From: Streptomyces sp. BK208
Lineage (GTDB): Bacteria > Actinomycetota > Actinomycetes > Streptomycetales > Streptomycetaceae
Direction: 5' to 3'
DNA: 64,000 bases
Assembly: GCF_004364245.1 (NCBI RefSeq)
Contig: NZ_SOAV01000015.1
Location: 124,001 to 188,000, forward strand
Each line of letters starts with the position of its first letter. Within the stretch, counting starts at the first letter, position 1. Under the pieces are notes generated by a model. The model saw only the letters and a program-made list of their open reading frames with translations, ran no database searches and had not been told where the DNA came from. A program made the translations under genes and the position numbers. This document shows, piece by piece, positions 25,463-33,856 of this stretch.

Positions 25463-28426
25463 GTGAACGGGAACGAGAAGTTGTCAGACCAGAGAACAGC
25501 CACGGCCGGGGACGCGCCGCAGGCGGCACCGGCGGCGCCGGACCCCGCGGAACCCGTCGCCATCGTCGCCATGTCCGCCCTCTACCCACGGGCCCGCGGT
25601 ATCGGGGAGCTGTGGCGGCTGCTGCGCGCCGACGCGCCGGCGTCGGGCGCCGGCGCGGGCCCTGCGCCGCGAAGCCTCGGTGACATCGAGGTCGACGTCG
25701 CACGGTTCGGCATCCCGCCGGCCCAGGCGGCCTCCATGGCGCGCCTGCAACTGCTCGTGATCGAGGCGGCCCGCCAGTGCCTCGACGACGCCTCGGGACC
25801 CGGCGGCCTCTCCGGCCGCACGGACGTGGTCGTGGGCACCTGCCTCGGCCTGGACCGGCAGTACGCCAACGCGCTGCGCGTCGACGGCGCCCGCTACGCC
25901 CGGGACCTGGCCGGGGCGCTCGCGGACGGTCCCTGGCAGGAGGCCGGAGCCGACGCGGGGGCGGCCGAGCGGGAACTCAACGACGTACTGGTGCGCCGGC
26001 TCGGTGCCTCGCCGCACGACCGGGTGGGGGAGATGGCCAGTACGATCCCGGCACGCGTCGCGTCCGCCTTCAGGCTGCGCGGGCGCACCCTCGCCGTCGA
26101 GTCGGCGGACGCCACCTCCTACTGGGCCCTCGCGCACGCCGTGGACAGCCTGCGCGCCGGCCTGGCCGACGCCGTCCTGGTCGTGGTGGGCCAGCGCGAC
26201 GAGGGCCGCTTCGCGCGGCGGGCGCTGGCGGCGAAGGGGCTCGCGCCCGGACCGGACGCGGCGGCGGACACCCCCGTGCTCGCCGAAGGGCTCGGGGCGC
26301 TGCTGCTCAAGCGCCGCTCGACCGCGCGGCGGGACGGCGACCGCGTGTACGCGTCGGTACTGGACTGCGCGCTGCGGCACGAGGGGCGGCCGGGCACCTT
26401 CCGCTACTCGCTGTCGGCCGGGCATCGCCGGGCGGCGGCCGAGGCGGCGCACCGCACGGCGGGTGTCGCGCCCGGGTCGGTGGGCCTCGTCGAGTGTGCG
26501 GGTCACGGCACGGCCGCCGTGGGGCTCGCCGAGCGGGAGGCGCTCGCCGCGCTGCACGCCGGTGCGCCGCGGGCCTCCGTGGCCCTGGGCAGCGTGCGCG
26601 ACCGGCTCGGCCACACCTTCGCCAACGCGGGGCTGGCCGGTGTCACCAAGGCGGCACTGGCCCTGCACCACCGCACCGTCCCTCCGGCGTCGACCGGCGC
26701 AGGCCCGACTGCGGGCCCGTTCCGCGTACCGCGCACGGCCGAGCCCTGGGAGCCGACCGCGGACGGTACCCCCCGCCGGGCGGCGGTCCTGGGCGCCTCG
26801 CTGACCGGAACGGTCTGCCACGTGCTGCTCGAAGAGGACGTACCGGCTTCCGCCGGAGCGCAGGCACAGGCCGGTACGGCGCAGGGTCGTACGGCGCAGG
26901 CTCGTACGGCGCAGGCTCGCGCGCCGCACGCCGTCGGCGCCCCGCTCGTCGTCCCGCCCGGCGACCGGCTATCAGACGAGGGAGCGGCCGCCCCGCGCGA
27001 TGGTGCGCCCTCGTTCGTGCGCGGCGCCGGGGAGCCTGTCGCGATCGTCGGGTTCGGCGGGCGTTTCGCCGACTCGCCCGACGCGGACGCCTTCTGGCGG
27101 ACCATGCTCTCCGGACGGGACCGGATCGGGCCGCTGCCGGCCGAGTCGTTCGACCGGGACCTGTACCACGCCCCGGGCGCACTGGCCCGCGGCCGCAGCT
27201 ACACGGATCTCGGCGCGCCCGTCCCGGTGCCTTCGGCGCCGCCCGGCGGGCTGCGCGTCCCGCCGCACCGGTACGCGGCGATGGACGCGGCCCAGCGTCT
27301 CGGGCTCGACGTGGCGGCCGAGATGTTCGCCCGATACGGGCGCCCGCCGCACACCCTGAGGGGTGTCGGAACCGTCGCCGTCGGCAGCAACCTCGGCCTG
27401 TCCAGGGAGCGCGGGCTGCACACCGGTCTGTGCCTCGACGACCTGGAGGCGGACGTCCGCTCCCTCACCGCGCTCGGCGCCCTGGGACCGGACGAGTTCG
27501 AAGCGCTCACCAAGCTGGTGCGGGACCGCTTCGGGGAGCCCGGCCCGGTCGACCTGCCGACGACCTGGGACGGCTGTGTCGCCAGCGGCATCGCGGCTCT
27601 GGTCGGCAACGAACACCGCCTGGACGCGGTGCCGGTGGCCGTGGAGGCCGCCTGCGCCTCCTCGCTGGCGGCGCTCGACGTCGCCGTGGGGCGGCTGCGT
27701 TCCGGTGCGGCCGACTACGCCGTGGCGGGCGGGGTGGAACTGCCGTGCAACGCGCGGGACATGGTCCTGTGCTCCTCCCTGGGCCTGCTGTCGCACAGCA
27801 GGATCACCCCGTTCGACGCCGCGGCCGACGGCTTCACCCCGGGTGACGGCTGCGCGCTGTTCCTGCTCAAGCGCCTGGCGGACGCCCGCCGCGACGGCGA
27901 CCAGGTGTTCTGCGTGCTCCGCGCGGTCGGTGCGTCCAACGACGCGAAGTCGCTGATCGCGCCGGACGCCGACGGCCAGGCCCGGGCCGTACGGCAGGCT
28001 TTCGCCCAGGTGGAGTTCGGCCCCGACGACGTGGACTACCTGGAGGCCCACGGCACCGGGACCAGGCTGGGGGACCGGGTGGAGATCGCCGCCGCCGCAC
28101 AGGTGTACGGCACGGGGCGGCGCGGGACGCCGCTGCACATCGGGTCCGTCAAGTCCTTCCTCGGCCACACCTTCGCGGCGGCCGGCGCGGCCGGACTGCT
28201 GCGCACGCTCCAGGCGCTGCGGCGGGCGACCCTGCCACCCAGCGTCAACCTGAGCGAACTCAGCCCCGACCTCGCCCTGGACGCGGTACCGGCGCGGGTC
28301 GCCACCGAGCCCCTGCCCTGGCCGGCGCGGCCGGGCCGGCCGCGGCGCGCCGCGGTCAGCGCGTTCGGAACCGGCGGCATCAACTACCACCTGCTCATCG
28401 AGGAAGGCACGGACGCAACGCGATGA
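25463..28426 (+). CDS. redX: RedX, double ketosynthase of bipyrrole (MBC) formation
   Basis: A 987-residue protein with two ketosynthase-type domains. The first (about 30-460) has lost the active cysteine: at the usual DTACSSS position it reads VESADATS, with Asp216. The second (about 525-985) is intact: Cys731 in VEAACASSLAA, His in EAHGTGT and His in SFLGHTFAAAG. The layout matches PigJ of Serratia, where one half is a non-condensing partner. RedX is expected to condense pyrrolyl-2-carboxyl-RedO with malonyl carried by RedN. A linker (about 470-485) is encoded by 15-bp repeats. The gene follows redD by 25 bp and overlaps redW by 4 nt. Confidence 0.92.
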   Translation: MNGNEKLSDQRTATAGDAPQAAPAAPDPAEPVAIVAMSALYPRARGIGELWRLLRADAPASGAGAGPAPRSLGDIEVDVARFGIPPAQAASMARLQLLVIEAARQCLDDASGPGGLSGRTDVVVGTCLGLDRQYANALRVDGARYARDLAGALADGPWQEAGADAGAAERELNDVLVRRLGASPHDRVGEMASTIPARVASAFRLRGRTLAVESADATSYWALAHAVDSLRAGLADAVLVVVGQRDEGRFARRALAAKGLAPGPDAAADTPVLAEGLGALLLKRRSTARRDGDRVYASVLDCALRHEGRPGTFRYSLSAGHRRAAAEAAHRTAGVAPGSVGLVECAGHGTAAVGLAEREALAALHAGAPRASVALGSVRDRLGHTFANAGLAGVTKAALALHHRTVPPASTGAGPTAGPFRVPRTAEPWEPTADGTPRRAAVLGASLTGTVCHVLLEEDVPASAGAQAQAGTAQGRTAQARTAQARAPHAVGAPLVVPPGDRLSDEGAAAPRDGAPSFVRGAGEPVAIVGFGGRFADSPDADAFWRTMLSGRDRIGPLPAESFDRDLYHAPGALARGRSYTDLGAPVPVPSAPPGGLRVPPHRYAAMDAAQRLGLDVAAEMFARYGRPPHTLRGVGTVAVGSNLGLSRERGLHTGLCLDDLEADVRSLTALGALGPDEFEALTKLVRDRFGEPGPVDLPTTWDGCVASGIAALVGNEHRLDAVPVAVEAACASSLAALDVAVGRLRSGAADYAVAGGVELPCNARDMVLCSSLGLLSHSRITPFDAAADGFTPGDGCALFLLKRLADARRDGDQVFCVLRAVGASNDAKSLIAPDADGQARAVRQAFAQVEFGPDDVDYLEAHGTGTRLGDRVEIAAAAQVYGTGRRGTPLHIGSVKSFLGHTFAAAGAAGLLRTLQALRRATLPPSVNLSELSPDLALDAVPARVATEPLPWPARPGRPRRAAVSAFGTGGINYHLLIEEGTDATR
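26872..26916 (+). repeat. Three 15-bp tandem repeats in the redX interdomain linker
   Basis: Three in-frame copies of a unit close to TCGTACGGCGCAGGC; copies two and three are identical. They encode a short Arg-Thr-Ala-Gln-Ala-type linker between the two ketosynthase domains. Copy-number changes here would alter only linker length. Confidence 0.75.
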
Positions 28427-29598
28427 ACTTCGACTTCGACGCCGGGTTCGACGACGACACCACGCAGATGCGCGACATGGTCGTGCGGTTCGCCCGGCGT
28501 GAGCTGGCTTCCCCCGGCTGCTTCGACGACGCCGGGGACTTCCGGCGGCGCTGGCGACTGGCCGGCAAACAGGGCCTGGTGGGCACCAGCGTGCCGGGAG
28601 AGTTCGGCGGCAGCGGTCTGGACGCGGTGGCCGCGGCAGCCACCATGGAGGCGCTCGGATACGGCTGTGCGGACACCGGCTTCGCCTTCTCGGTCGCCGC
28701 GCACCTGTTCGCCGCCGTCATGCCGGTCGTCGAGTTCGGTACCGAGGAGCAGCGCGGCGCGTGGCTGCCTGCTCTGAGTTCGGGTGAGCGGATCGCCGCG
28801 CACGCCGTCACCGAGCCGGAGGCCGGGTCGGACGCGCTGCGGCTGCACACCCGCGCCCGCGCCGTCGACGGCGGTTACGTCCTCAACGGTTCGAAGTGCT
28901 TCATCACCAACGCTCCGGTGGCCGACGTGTTCGTGGTGCAGGCCGCCACCGACGCCCGCGGCGGCTTCTTCGGGCTGACCACCTTCCTGGTCCAGGCGTC
29001 CACCCCGGGGCTCACCGTCGGACGGCCGTACGACAAGGTGGGGCTGCGCGGGTCCCCGACGGCCGACGTCCACTTCGACGACTGTCCCGTCCCGGCCGGT
29101 GCGGTGCTGGGAGCGGAGGGCGCCGGGGCGAGCATCTTCTCCTCGTCGATGAAGTGGGAGCGCACCTGCCTGTTCGCGGCCTACCTCGGAGCGATGCGCC
29201 GCGTGCTCGAGTCCACGGTGGAACATGCCCGCAACCGCGAGCAGTTCGGCTCGCCCATCGGGGATTTCCAGGCGGTCAGCCACCGCATCGTCGACATGCT
29301 GGGCCGCTACGAGGGGGCCAGACTGCTGCTCTACCGCGCGGCACGGTCACTGGCCGACGGCGGGGCGGACGAGATCGGACCGGCCCTCGCGAAGATCGCC
29401 GTGAGTGAGGCAGCCGTACAGCTCGGCCTCGACGCCGTCCAGTTGAGGGGCGCACTGGGAGTGCTGGACGGGGAGGCCGAGTCCCTGCTGCGGGACGCGC
29501 TGCCCGCCCGGATCTTCTCCGGCACCAACGAGATCCAGAAGAACAACGTCGCGCGAGCGCTGGGCCTGGGGCGCCGGCGTCCCGTGGCACGTCGCTGA
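28423..29598 (+). CDS. redW: RedW, prolyl-carrier protein dehydrogenase (acyl-CoA dehydrogenase family)
   Basis: A 391-residue FAD enzyme. It has the three-part acyl-CoA dehydrogenase fold: an N-terminal helical domain, the FAD/substrate beta domain with AHAVTEPEAGSDA and CFITNAPVADVFVV, and the C-terminal helices ending FSGTNEIQKNNVARALG. In prodiginine pathways it oxidises L-prolyl bound to the carrier RedO to pyrrolyl-2-carboxyl (as PigA does). The ATG overlaps the redX stop by 4 nt. Length is normal for the family. Confidence 0.93.
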   Translation: MNFDFDAGFDDDTTQMRDMVVRFARRELASPGCFDDAGDFRRRWRLAGKQGLVGTSVPGEFGGSGLDAVAAAATMEALGYGCADTGFAFSVAAHLFAAVMPVVEFGTEEQRGAWLPALSSGERIAAHAVTEPEAGSDALRLHTRARAVDGGYVLNGSKCFITNAPVADVFVVQAATDARGGFFGLTTFLVQASTPGLTVGRPYDKVGLRGSPTADVHFDDCPVPAGAVLGAEGAGASIFSSSMKWERTCLFAAYLGAMRRVLESTVEHARNREQFGSPIGDFQAVSHRIVDMLGRYEGARLLLYRAARSLADGGADEIGPALAKIAVSEAAVQLGLDAVQLRGALGVLDGEAESLLRDALPARIFSGTNEIQKNNVARALGLGRRRPVARR

Positions 29599-29623
29599 GC
29601 GCACAGCCAGGGAGGCGCGAGAC

Positions 29624-29944
29624 ATGGACGTCATCATCCACCGTATTCGTCTGCACGACGGAGTGGACCCGGCCCGCTTCGAGGCCTGGGTCCGGGACGT
29701 CGACTACGCGTCCTGTCCCCGGCTGCCCAGCGTGCGCGCCTTCGGCGTGCAGCGGGTGAGCACGGAACGGGACGCTCCATTCCACTACTTCGAGATCATT
29801 TCGGTGACCGCGTCGGACGCGTTCTCCCAAGACATGAAATCAGAGGCATTTCAGGGACTGGCCGAGGCTTTCGACGCGATGGCCTCGGTGGTCGGGGAGA
29901 TGAGCGGCGAACGCGTGGGACCGGGCTATCGGGCGGCGTCCTGA
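29624..29944 (+). CDS. redY: RedY, HapK/RedY family protein
   Basis: A 106-residue protein starting MDVIIHRIRLHDGVDPARF. It matches the small RedY/PigK/HapK family, thought to have a dimeric alpha/beta-barrel fold. PigK is needed for full bipyrrole formation in Serratia, perhaps as a helper of another enzyme, but no reaction is established. The ATG has GGGAGGCG upstream and lies 25 bp after redW. It ends the redD-X-W-Y group and faces redZ, with 75 bp of very G+C-rich, hairpin-forming sequence between them. Confidence 0.88.
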   Translation: MDVIIHRIRLHDGVDPARFEAWVRDVDYASCPRLPSVRAFGVQRVSTERDAPFHYFEIISVTASDAFSQDMKSEAFQGLAEAFDAMASVVGEMSGERVGPGYRAAS

Positions 29945-30019
29945 CCCGGCGGGTCCGCCGCCGCCGCGGCACGGAACGCGGGGCCGGGCGGCGGCGAGCC
30001 GTTCGGCCCGGCGGGGCCG

Positions 30020-30673
30020 TCAGCGGGCGGGGGTGCCGTAACCCGGGCAGGTGCCCAGGAGGCCCGACTCGTAGGCGATGGCGACGGCCTGCGCACGGGT
30101 CGCCGCACCCAGTTTGCGCAGGACCCGGTGCACGTGGGACCTGACCGTGGTGCTGGAGACGGACAGGGTGCCGGCCATCTCGGTGTTCGTCTTTCCCTGG
30201 GTCAGGAGCACCAGCACTTCCGTTTCCCGAGGGGTCAGTTCGGGGCGGAGGTTCTTCGGGGCCTTGCTCCGCCAATAGCGGGTCAGGGCTTCCTGGGCCT
30301 CTCCGGGAGCGATTATGGCATTCACTTCGGTGATGGTCTTGATGACGTGCACCAGTTCTTCGACCGACGTTTCGGCCGACAATACGGCGCGTACTCCCAC
30401 GCGCAGTGCCTCGAATGCGCGGTAGGTGTTCTCCGGCTTGGTCAGGAGAATGGTCCTGCCGAGCCGCGCGAGTTCCGTCAGTTTGTCGATGCTGTCCAGG
30501 GTGAACAGCGGGGCGACGGTCACCATGATGTCGGGACCGGTCTCCGTCGCTGTGGCCAGCGAGCCGCGCAGGGTGGTTTCCACCTGCACCTTCATGTCGT
30601 GCCGCTCCAGCAATGCGCGCATTCCCTCGCCCAGGATGACGCGGTCGCAGCACACCAGGACACGTGTCGTCAT
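30020..30673 (-). CDS. redZ: RedZ, atypical response regulator, activator of redD
   Basis: A 217-residue regulator with a receiver-like domain (1-125) and a LuxR-type helix-turn-helix (about 146-200, LTPRETEVLVLLTQGKTN and TTVRSHVHRVLRKLG). The phospho-acceptor aspartate is missing: the segment reads PDIMVTVAPLF, with Val53 at that place. RedZ is known to lack the phosphorylation pocket and to bind pathway products. The S. coelicolor redZ is known for a TTA codon that makes it bldA-dependent. I read every codon here and found no TTA. No kinase gene adjoins it. Confidence 0.93.
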   Translation of the reverse strand: MTTRVLVCCDRVILGEGMRALLERHDMKVQVETTLRGSLATATETGPDIMVTVAPLFTLDSIDKLTELARLGRTILLTKPENTYRAFEALRVGVRAVLSAETSVEELVHVIKTITEVNAIIAPGEAQEALTRYWRSKAPKNLRPELTPRETEVLVLLTQGKTNTEMAGTLSVSSTTVRSHVHRVLRKLGAATRAQAVAIAYESGLLGTCPGYGTPAR

Positions 30674-30925
30674 ACGTGAGCTTTCGTACGAGAAGGATGT
30701 TCATTGCACGGACTGTGCGGGCGCGCCCCGGCGGTGAGTGGTCGGTGCCGGACGCCTTTCTTTGTGATTCCCCCGATATGCGTCATGCGGCCAAACTTAG
30801 CACGCACGTGCGCAGTTGGAGAGTGTCCTGCGTTCCCCCGATGACGGTCCGTGCGAAGCTGTTTCAGCGTGATGAAGATCCTGTCCGGAATCTTGTGAAT
30901 GCCGCTGGTCCGGCATCCGTTCGGA
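30674..30925 (-). promoter_or_regulatory. redZ leader and promoter region with repeated ATCGGGGGAA
   Basis: 252 bp upstream of redZ, more AT-rich than its neighbours. On the redZ strand the 10-mer ATCGGGGGAA occurs twice (plus-strand 30768-30777 and 30833-30842), 65 bp apart, which is about six helix turns. RedZ is known to act on its own gene, so these could be its sites. No definite -10/-35 pair was assigned. Confidence 0.45.
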
Positions 30926-32098
30926 TCAGACCGGCACGCAGCGGGCGGCGTCGTCGCGCCGGTGGGAGCGGGGCGCGGGACGCTCGGCGGCGCCGACCCG
31001 GCTCACGAAGAAGGTGCGTCCGGGCAGGGACAGCTCCCGCTCCAGCCGGCCGCGCAGGTCATCGTGCTGGACGACGATGCTGACGGGATGCAGGGACAGT
31101 CCGTGCCGGGTCGCCCGCCACCAGTAGTCGGCCAGCCGCTCGCCGCCCCGTAGCAGCTCCGCCCGTCCGGGCTCCGGCCCGGCGAACCCCATGGTCACCA
31201 TGGCCGGAGTGCGGCGCACGAGGTCGGCGAGCCCGGCGGCCAGCACCCGGTGGTAGCCGACCTTGCCCAGCAGACGCATCGTGGCCGGCGCCAGCGCGCA
31301 GCGCAGCGCGGCCCGGCGCGGCCGGGACATGGGACCGAAGAGCTGGTCCGGCGTGAACCCGTCCCCCCGCGCGGTGGCATCCGCGAGGTCCCGGCGCAGG
31401 AAGGAGTGGGTCTCCCGCCAGGCGGCGCGGTGCCCGAAGTCGCGTCCCGCGTGCCGGGCGACGAACGACGCGAACGCACGCAGCTCCTGCGGCTCGGTCA
31501 GGTGCCGGACGCGGATCAAGTCCCTCTCACCGTCCGGCGATACGGTCCCCGCCAGATCGCGCAGCAGCTCGGCCGGCACCGGCTCCGGGCGGTAGGCCCC
31601 GCGGTGGGTGCGGCGGGCGAGCGCGGTCTCGCGCAGGTCCGCCGGACCTTCCCCGGACGGCGTCCCCGGCCGCAGCGCCACCACGCACAGCGGCGTCCAC
31701 CTCGCCGGCCAACCGGCGCCGAACCGGGAGCCGCCGCCCCGGATCGGCGCGTCGCCGTCCAGGACGCGCACCGAGGCGACCGTCCAGCCCCGGGCCGCCA
31801 GCCCCCGCAGCAGGATGCGCCCGTAGATGCCGCAGCTCACCTCCATCTCGACGGCGTGCGCGGCGAGCGCCGTCAGCTCCCGGCCGCGGTCGAGGGCCAG
31901 GACCAGGTACTCGTCCGCGTCCTCGCCGGTCAGCTCCGCCGCCGTCCGGCGCGCCGCCGCGGTCGTGACCCGGGCGAGGCCCCACGGCTGGCAGTTGTGC
32001 GAGGAGGGACTCAGCGCCGCCGTTCCCACCGCCTCCTCCAGTGCCTGTGTGAACGGGGGCACCGGTGGAGCGCACCGGTCCGCACCGTGGGTCGTCAT
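30926..32098 (-). CDS. redV: RedV, nitroreductase-like oxidoreductase (HBM oxidation)
   Basis: A 390-residue nitroreductase-superfamily protein. The N-terminal AALSPSSHNCQPWGLARV matches the flavin-binding entry of that family, and RRTHRGAYRPEPVP is the mid-protein motif seen in these long bacterial members. RedV is homologous to PigM of Serratia, which oxidises the bipyrrole alcohol HBM to the aldehyde HBC. The ATG is preceded by GAGGAG. It is the last gene of the leftward operon that starts at redQ, and 76 bp of repeats separate it from redU. Confidence 0.85.
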   Translation of the reverse strand: MTTHGADRCAPPVPPFTQALEEAVGTAALSPSSHNCQPWGLARVTTAAARRTAAELTGEDADEYLVLALDRGRELTALAAHAVEMEVSCGIYGRILLRGLAARGWTVASVRVLDGDAPIRGGGSRFGAGWPARWTPLCVVALRPGTPSGEGPADLRETALARRTHRGAYRPEPVPAELLRDLAGTVSPDGERDLIRVRHLTEPQELRAFASFVARHAGRDFGHRAAWRETHSFLRRDLADATARGDGFTPDQLFGPMSRPRRAALRCALAPATMRLLGKVGYHRVLAAGLADLVRRTPAMVTMGFAGPEPGRAELLRGGERLADYWWRATRHGLSLHPVSIVVQHDDLRGRLERELSLPGRTFFVSRVGAAERPAPRSHRRDDAARCVPV

Positions 32099-32116
32099 GA
32101 CGATCTCCTCTTCGAA

Positions 32117-32178
32117 GGCCGGGCAGGGCCGTTCATGGCCGGGCAAGGCGGTTCATGGCCGGGCAAGGCCGCCTTCAT
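32117..32178. repeat. Three 20-bp direct repeats between redU and redV
   Basis: Units at 32117-32136, 32137-32156 and 32157-32178 are near-identical (GGCCGGGCAAGGCGGTTCAT on the plus strand); the last is 22 bp. On the coding strand each unit begins with ATG. They fill the gap between redU and redV and just overlap the redU stop. Confidence 0.85.
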
Positions 32179-32972
32179 CGCCCCACGAGGGCCAGGTGGT
32201 GGCCGTGGACCGCGCCGGCCCATCCCGTCGGCCGCCGCGTCTCGGCGGTCGGCGCGTGGCGCAGCAGCCCGCCTCCCGGCCGCCAGGTGAAGCGGCCGTC
32301 CGGCAGCCAGCCGGTCAGCGCCACCTCGCGGGCGTCGACCCGCAGCCCGAACCCGTAGTACTTGAGCACGGCCTCCTTGCACGTCCAGCGCAGCGCCGCC
32401 GGCATGGCCGCCAGCCGCCGGGCGTCGGGCGTCGGCGCCCGCGGGTCGCACTCCTGGTCGAGCAGTCTGGCCAGGGTCGGCGGCATGGGCCGGTCGTGTT
32501 CCAGGTCGACGCCTATCGCGTGCGGTCCGCACACGGCGACCGCGAAGTCCCCCGAGTGCGTCAGGCCCACCTCGACCGGCGCGTCCACCACCGGCCTGCC
32601 GGCCTGGAGGCCCCCGGTCACGGTGCGCACCTCGATGGTGCCGGGCTCCCGGTCCAGGTCCCAGTGCCGTCGGCCGTACGCGCTGACGGCGTGCTTGAGC
32701 GCGAGCCGGCCGGCCAGCCACTCGTGTCTCCGGCGCGGGGAGTGCAGTGCGAAGGCCCGCTCCGCCTCGGCGGGCGTCAGGTACCGCGCCCGGAGCGCGG
32801 CCAGGGTCTGCGGACTTCGGCCGCGCAGCCAGCCGATGGACACGACGGCGAGGGTGAGCCGTCGCGACGCCGGCGTCAGGTGGCTGACGCGCAGCGGGCG
32901 GGCCACGTCCAGTACGACCTGGCCGGCGAGGTCGTCGGTCTCCGGCGCCGCCGCGGTCTCAGCGCGTGACAC
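32175..32972 (-). CDS. redU: RedU, 4'-phosphopantetheinyl transferase
   Basis: A 265-residue Sfp-type transferase that attaches phosphopantetheine to carrier proteins. The magnesium site is GVDLEHDRP (Asp156, Glu158), and the second motif is WTCKEAVLKYYGFGL (Trp196, Lys199, Glu200, Lys204). It should activate the carriers of this pathway: RedO, RedQ, the two of RedN and the two of RedL. It starts with GTG and overlaps the end of redT by 14 nt. PigL is the Serratia counterpart. Confidence 0.92.
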   Translation of the reverse strand: MSRAETAAAPETDDLAGQVVLDVARPLRVSHLTPASRRLTLAVVSIGWLRGRSPQTLAALRARYLTPAEAERAFALHSPRRRHEWLAGRLALKHAVSAYGRRHWDLDREPGTIEVRTVTGGLQAGRPVVDAPVEVGLTHSGDFAVAVCGPHAIGVDLEHDRPMPPTLARLLDQECDPRAPTPDARRLAAMPAALRWTCKEAVLKYYGFGLRVDAREVALTGWLPDGRFTWRPGGGLLRHAPTAETRRPTGWAGAVHGHHLALVGR

Positions 32973-33849
32973 GGCGGGGCAGCAGGAAGGGGTACGGCCG
33001 GTGCAGGATCTTGTGGTGGACGAAGCGGTCCGCCCGCCGCAGCCGCTGGATGAGTTCCCACATCCGTGCGTCGTCGCGGTAGTACGCCGAGATCTCCTCG
33101 GTGTCCAGCGGCCGGTCCAGGCGGGCGTCGGCCTGCTCGACGAAGCGCGGGACCAGCCGCTCCAGCCGTTCCTTGTGCAGGTTTCCGAGGAAGTCGAGGA
33201 CCACTCCGCGCGGCGAGTAGAACTTGTCGAAGATCGATTTCGTCATCGCCAGACGCACCACGTCCCGCATCAGCCACGGCAGGGAGGTGAAGAACAGCGG
33301 TACGTCGAGGAGTTCGCGTTCGCGTTCGTCGCGCATGAGCGGGGTCGTCACGTCGAGGTAGACCAGTTCGCCGTCCACATCGATCCAGTTGGAGGCCTGT
33401 CCGTCGAGCCCGAGACGAGGGGTGACGGTCGACTCGACGCGGTCCAGGAACCGTTCGAAGAATCCCTCGCACCACGCGTCGCCGGCCGTGTGCAGCAACC
33501 GCGAGCACAGCCGCTCCTCGGGCAGCGCCTTCTGCACGCAGTACGCGACGGCCCGGCCGCCCCGCAGCGACCGGTGCCACATACGGGTCTCGGCGACCGA
33601 GACACCGCCCTTGTCGAGCCGGGTGACGTAGTCGTCGACCAGTGCCGAGTGCCGGTCCAGCCGTTCCCTGGACGGGAAGACCGGCAGGCGCTTGCACGCG
33701 AAGGCACCCGCGCCGGTCTCCAGGCGCAGCACCAGCGTCACCTCGCCGTAGCCGAGGATGGTCAGGGCCCGGTCGTCGGTGGTCCGCAGGGCCTGCGTGA
33801 CCTGATCCTCCAGGGTGTCCATCGCATCGGAGGGGACGGAGAAGGTCAT
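32959..33849 (-). CDS. redT: RedT, unassigned protein with protein-kinase-like residues
   Basis: A 296-residue cytoplasmic protein of unknown function. The order of motifs recalls a kinase or aminoglycoside-phosphotransferase fold: a glycine-containing turn LGYGEVTL (Gly33, Gly35), a lysine in ACKRLP (Lys53), DGQASN (Asp149 to Asn154, the five-residue spacing of a catalytic loop), and VYLDVTTP with Asp166 at the DFG place. The usual HRD histidine is absent. This is my inference from motif order, not an established assignment. It overlaps redU by 14 nt and follows redS by 7 nt. Confidence 0.8.
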   Translation of the reverse strand: MTFSVPSDAMDTLEDQVTQALRTTDDRALTILGYGEVTLVLRLETGAGAFACKRLPVFPSRERLDRHSALVDDYVTRLDKGGVSVAETRMWHRSLRGGRAVAYCVQKALPEERLCSRLLHTAGDAWCEGFFERFLDRVESTVTPRLGLDGQASNWIDVDGELVYLDVTTPLMRDERERELLDVPLFFTSLPWLMRDVVRLAMTKSIFDKFYSPRGVVLDFLGNLHKERLERLVPRFVEQADARLDRPLDTEEISAYYRDDARMWELIQRLRRADRFVHHKILHRPYPFLLPRRVTR

Positions 33850-33856
33850 GACCGGA

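Noticed and set aside
30039..30041. TAA on the plus strand within redZ, as a possible TTA codon
   Set aside because: It is out of frame: on the coding strand it falls across the codons GGT TAC.
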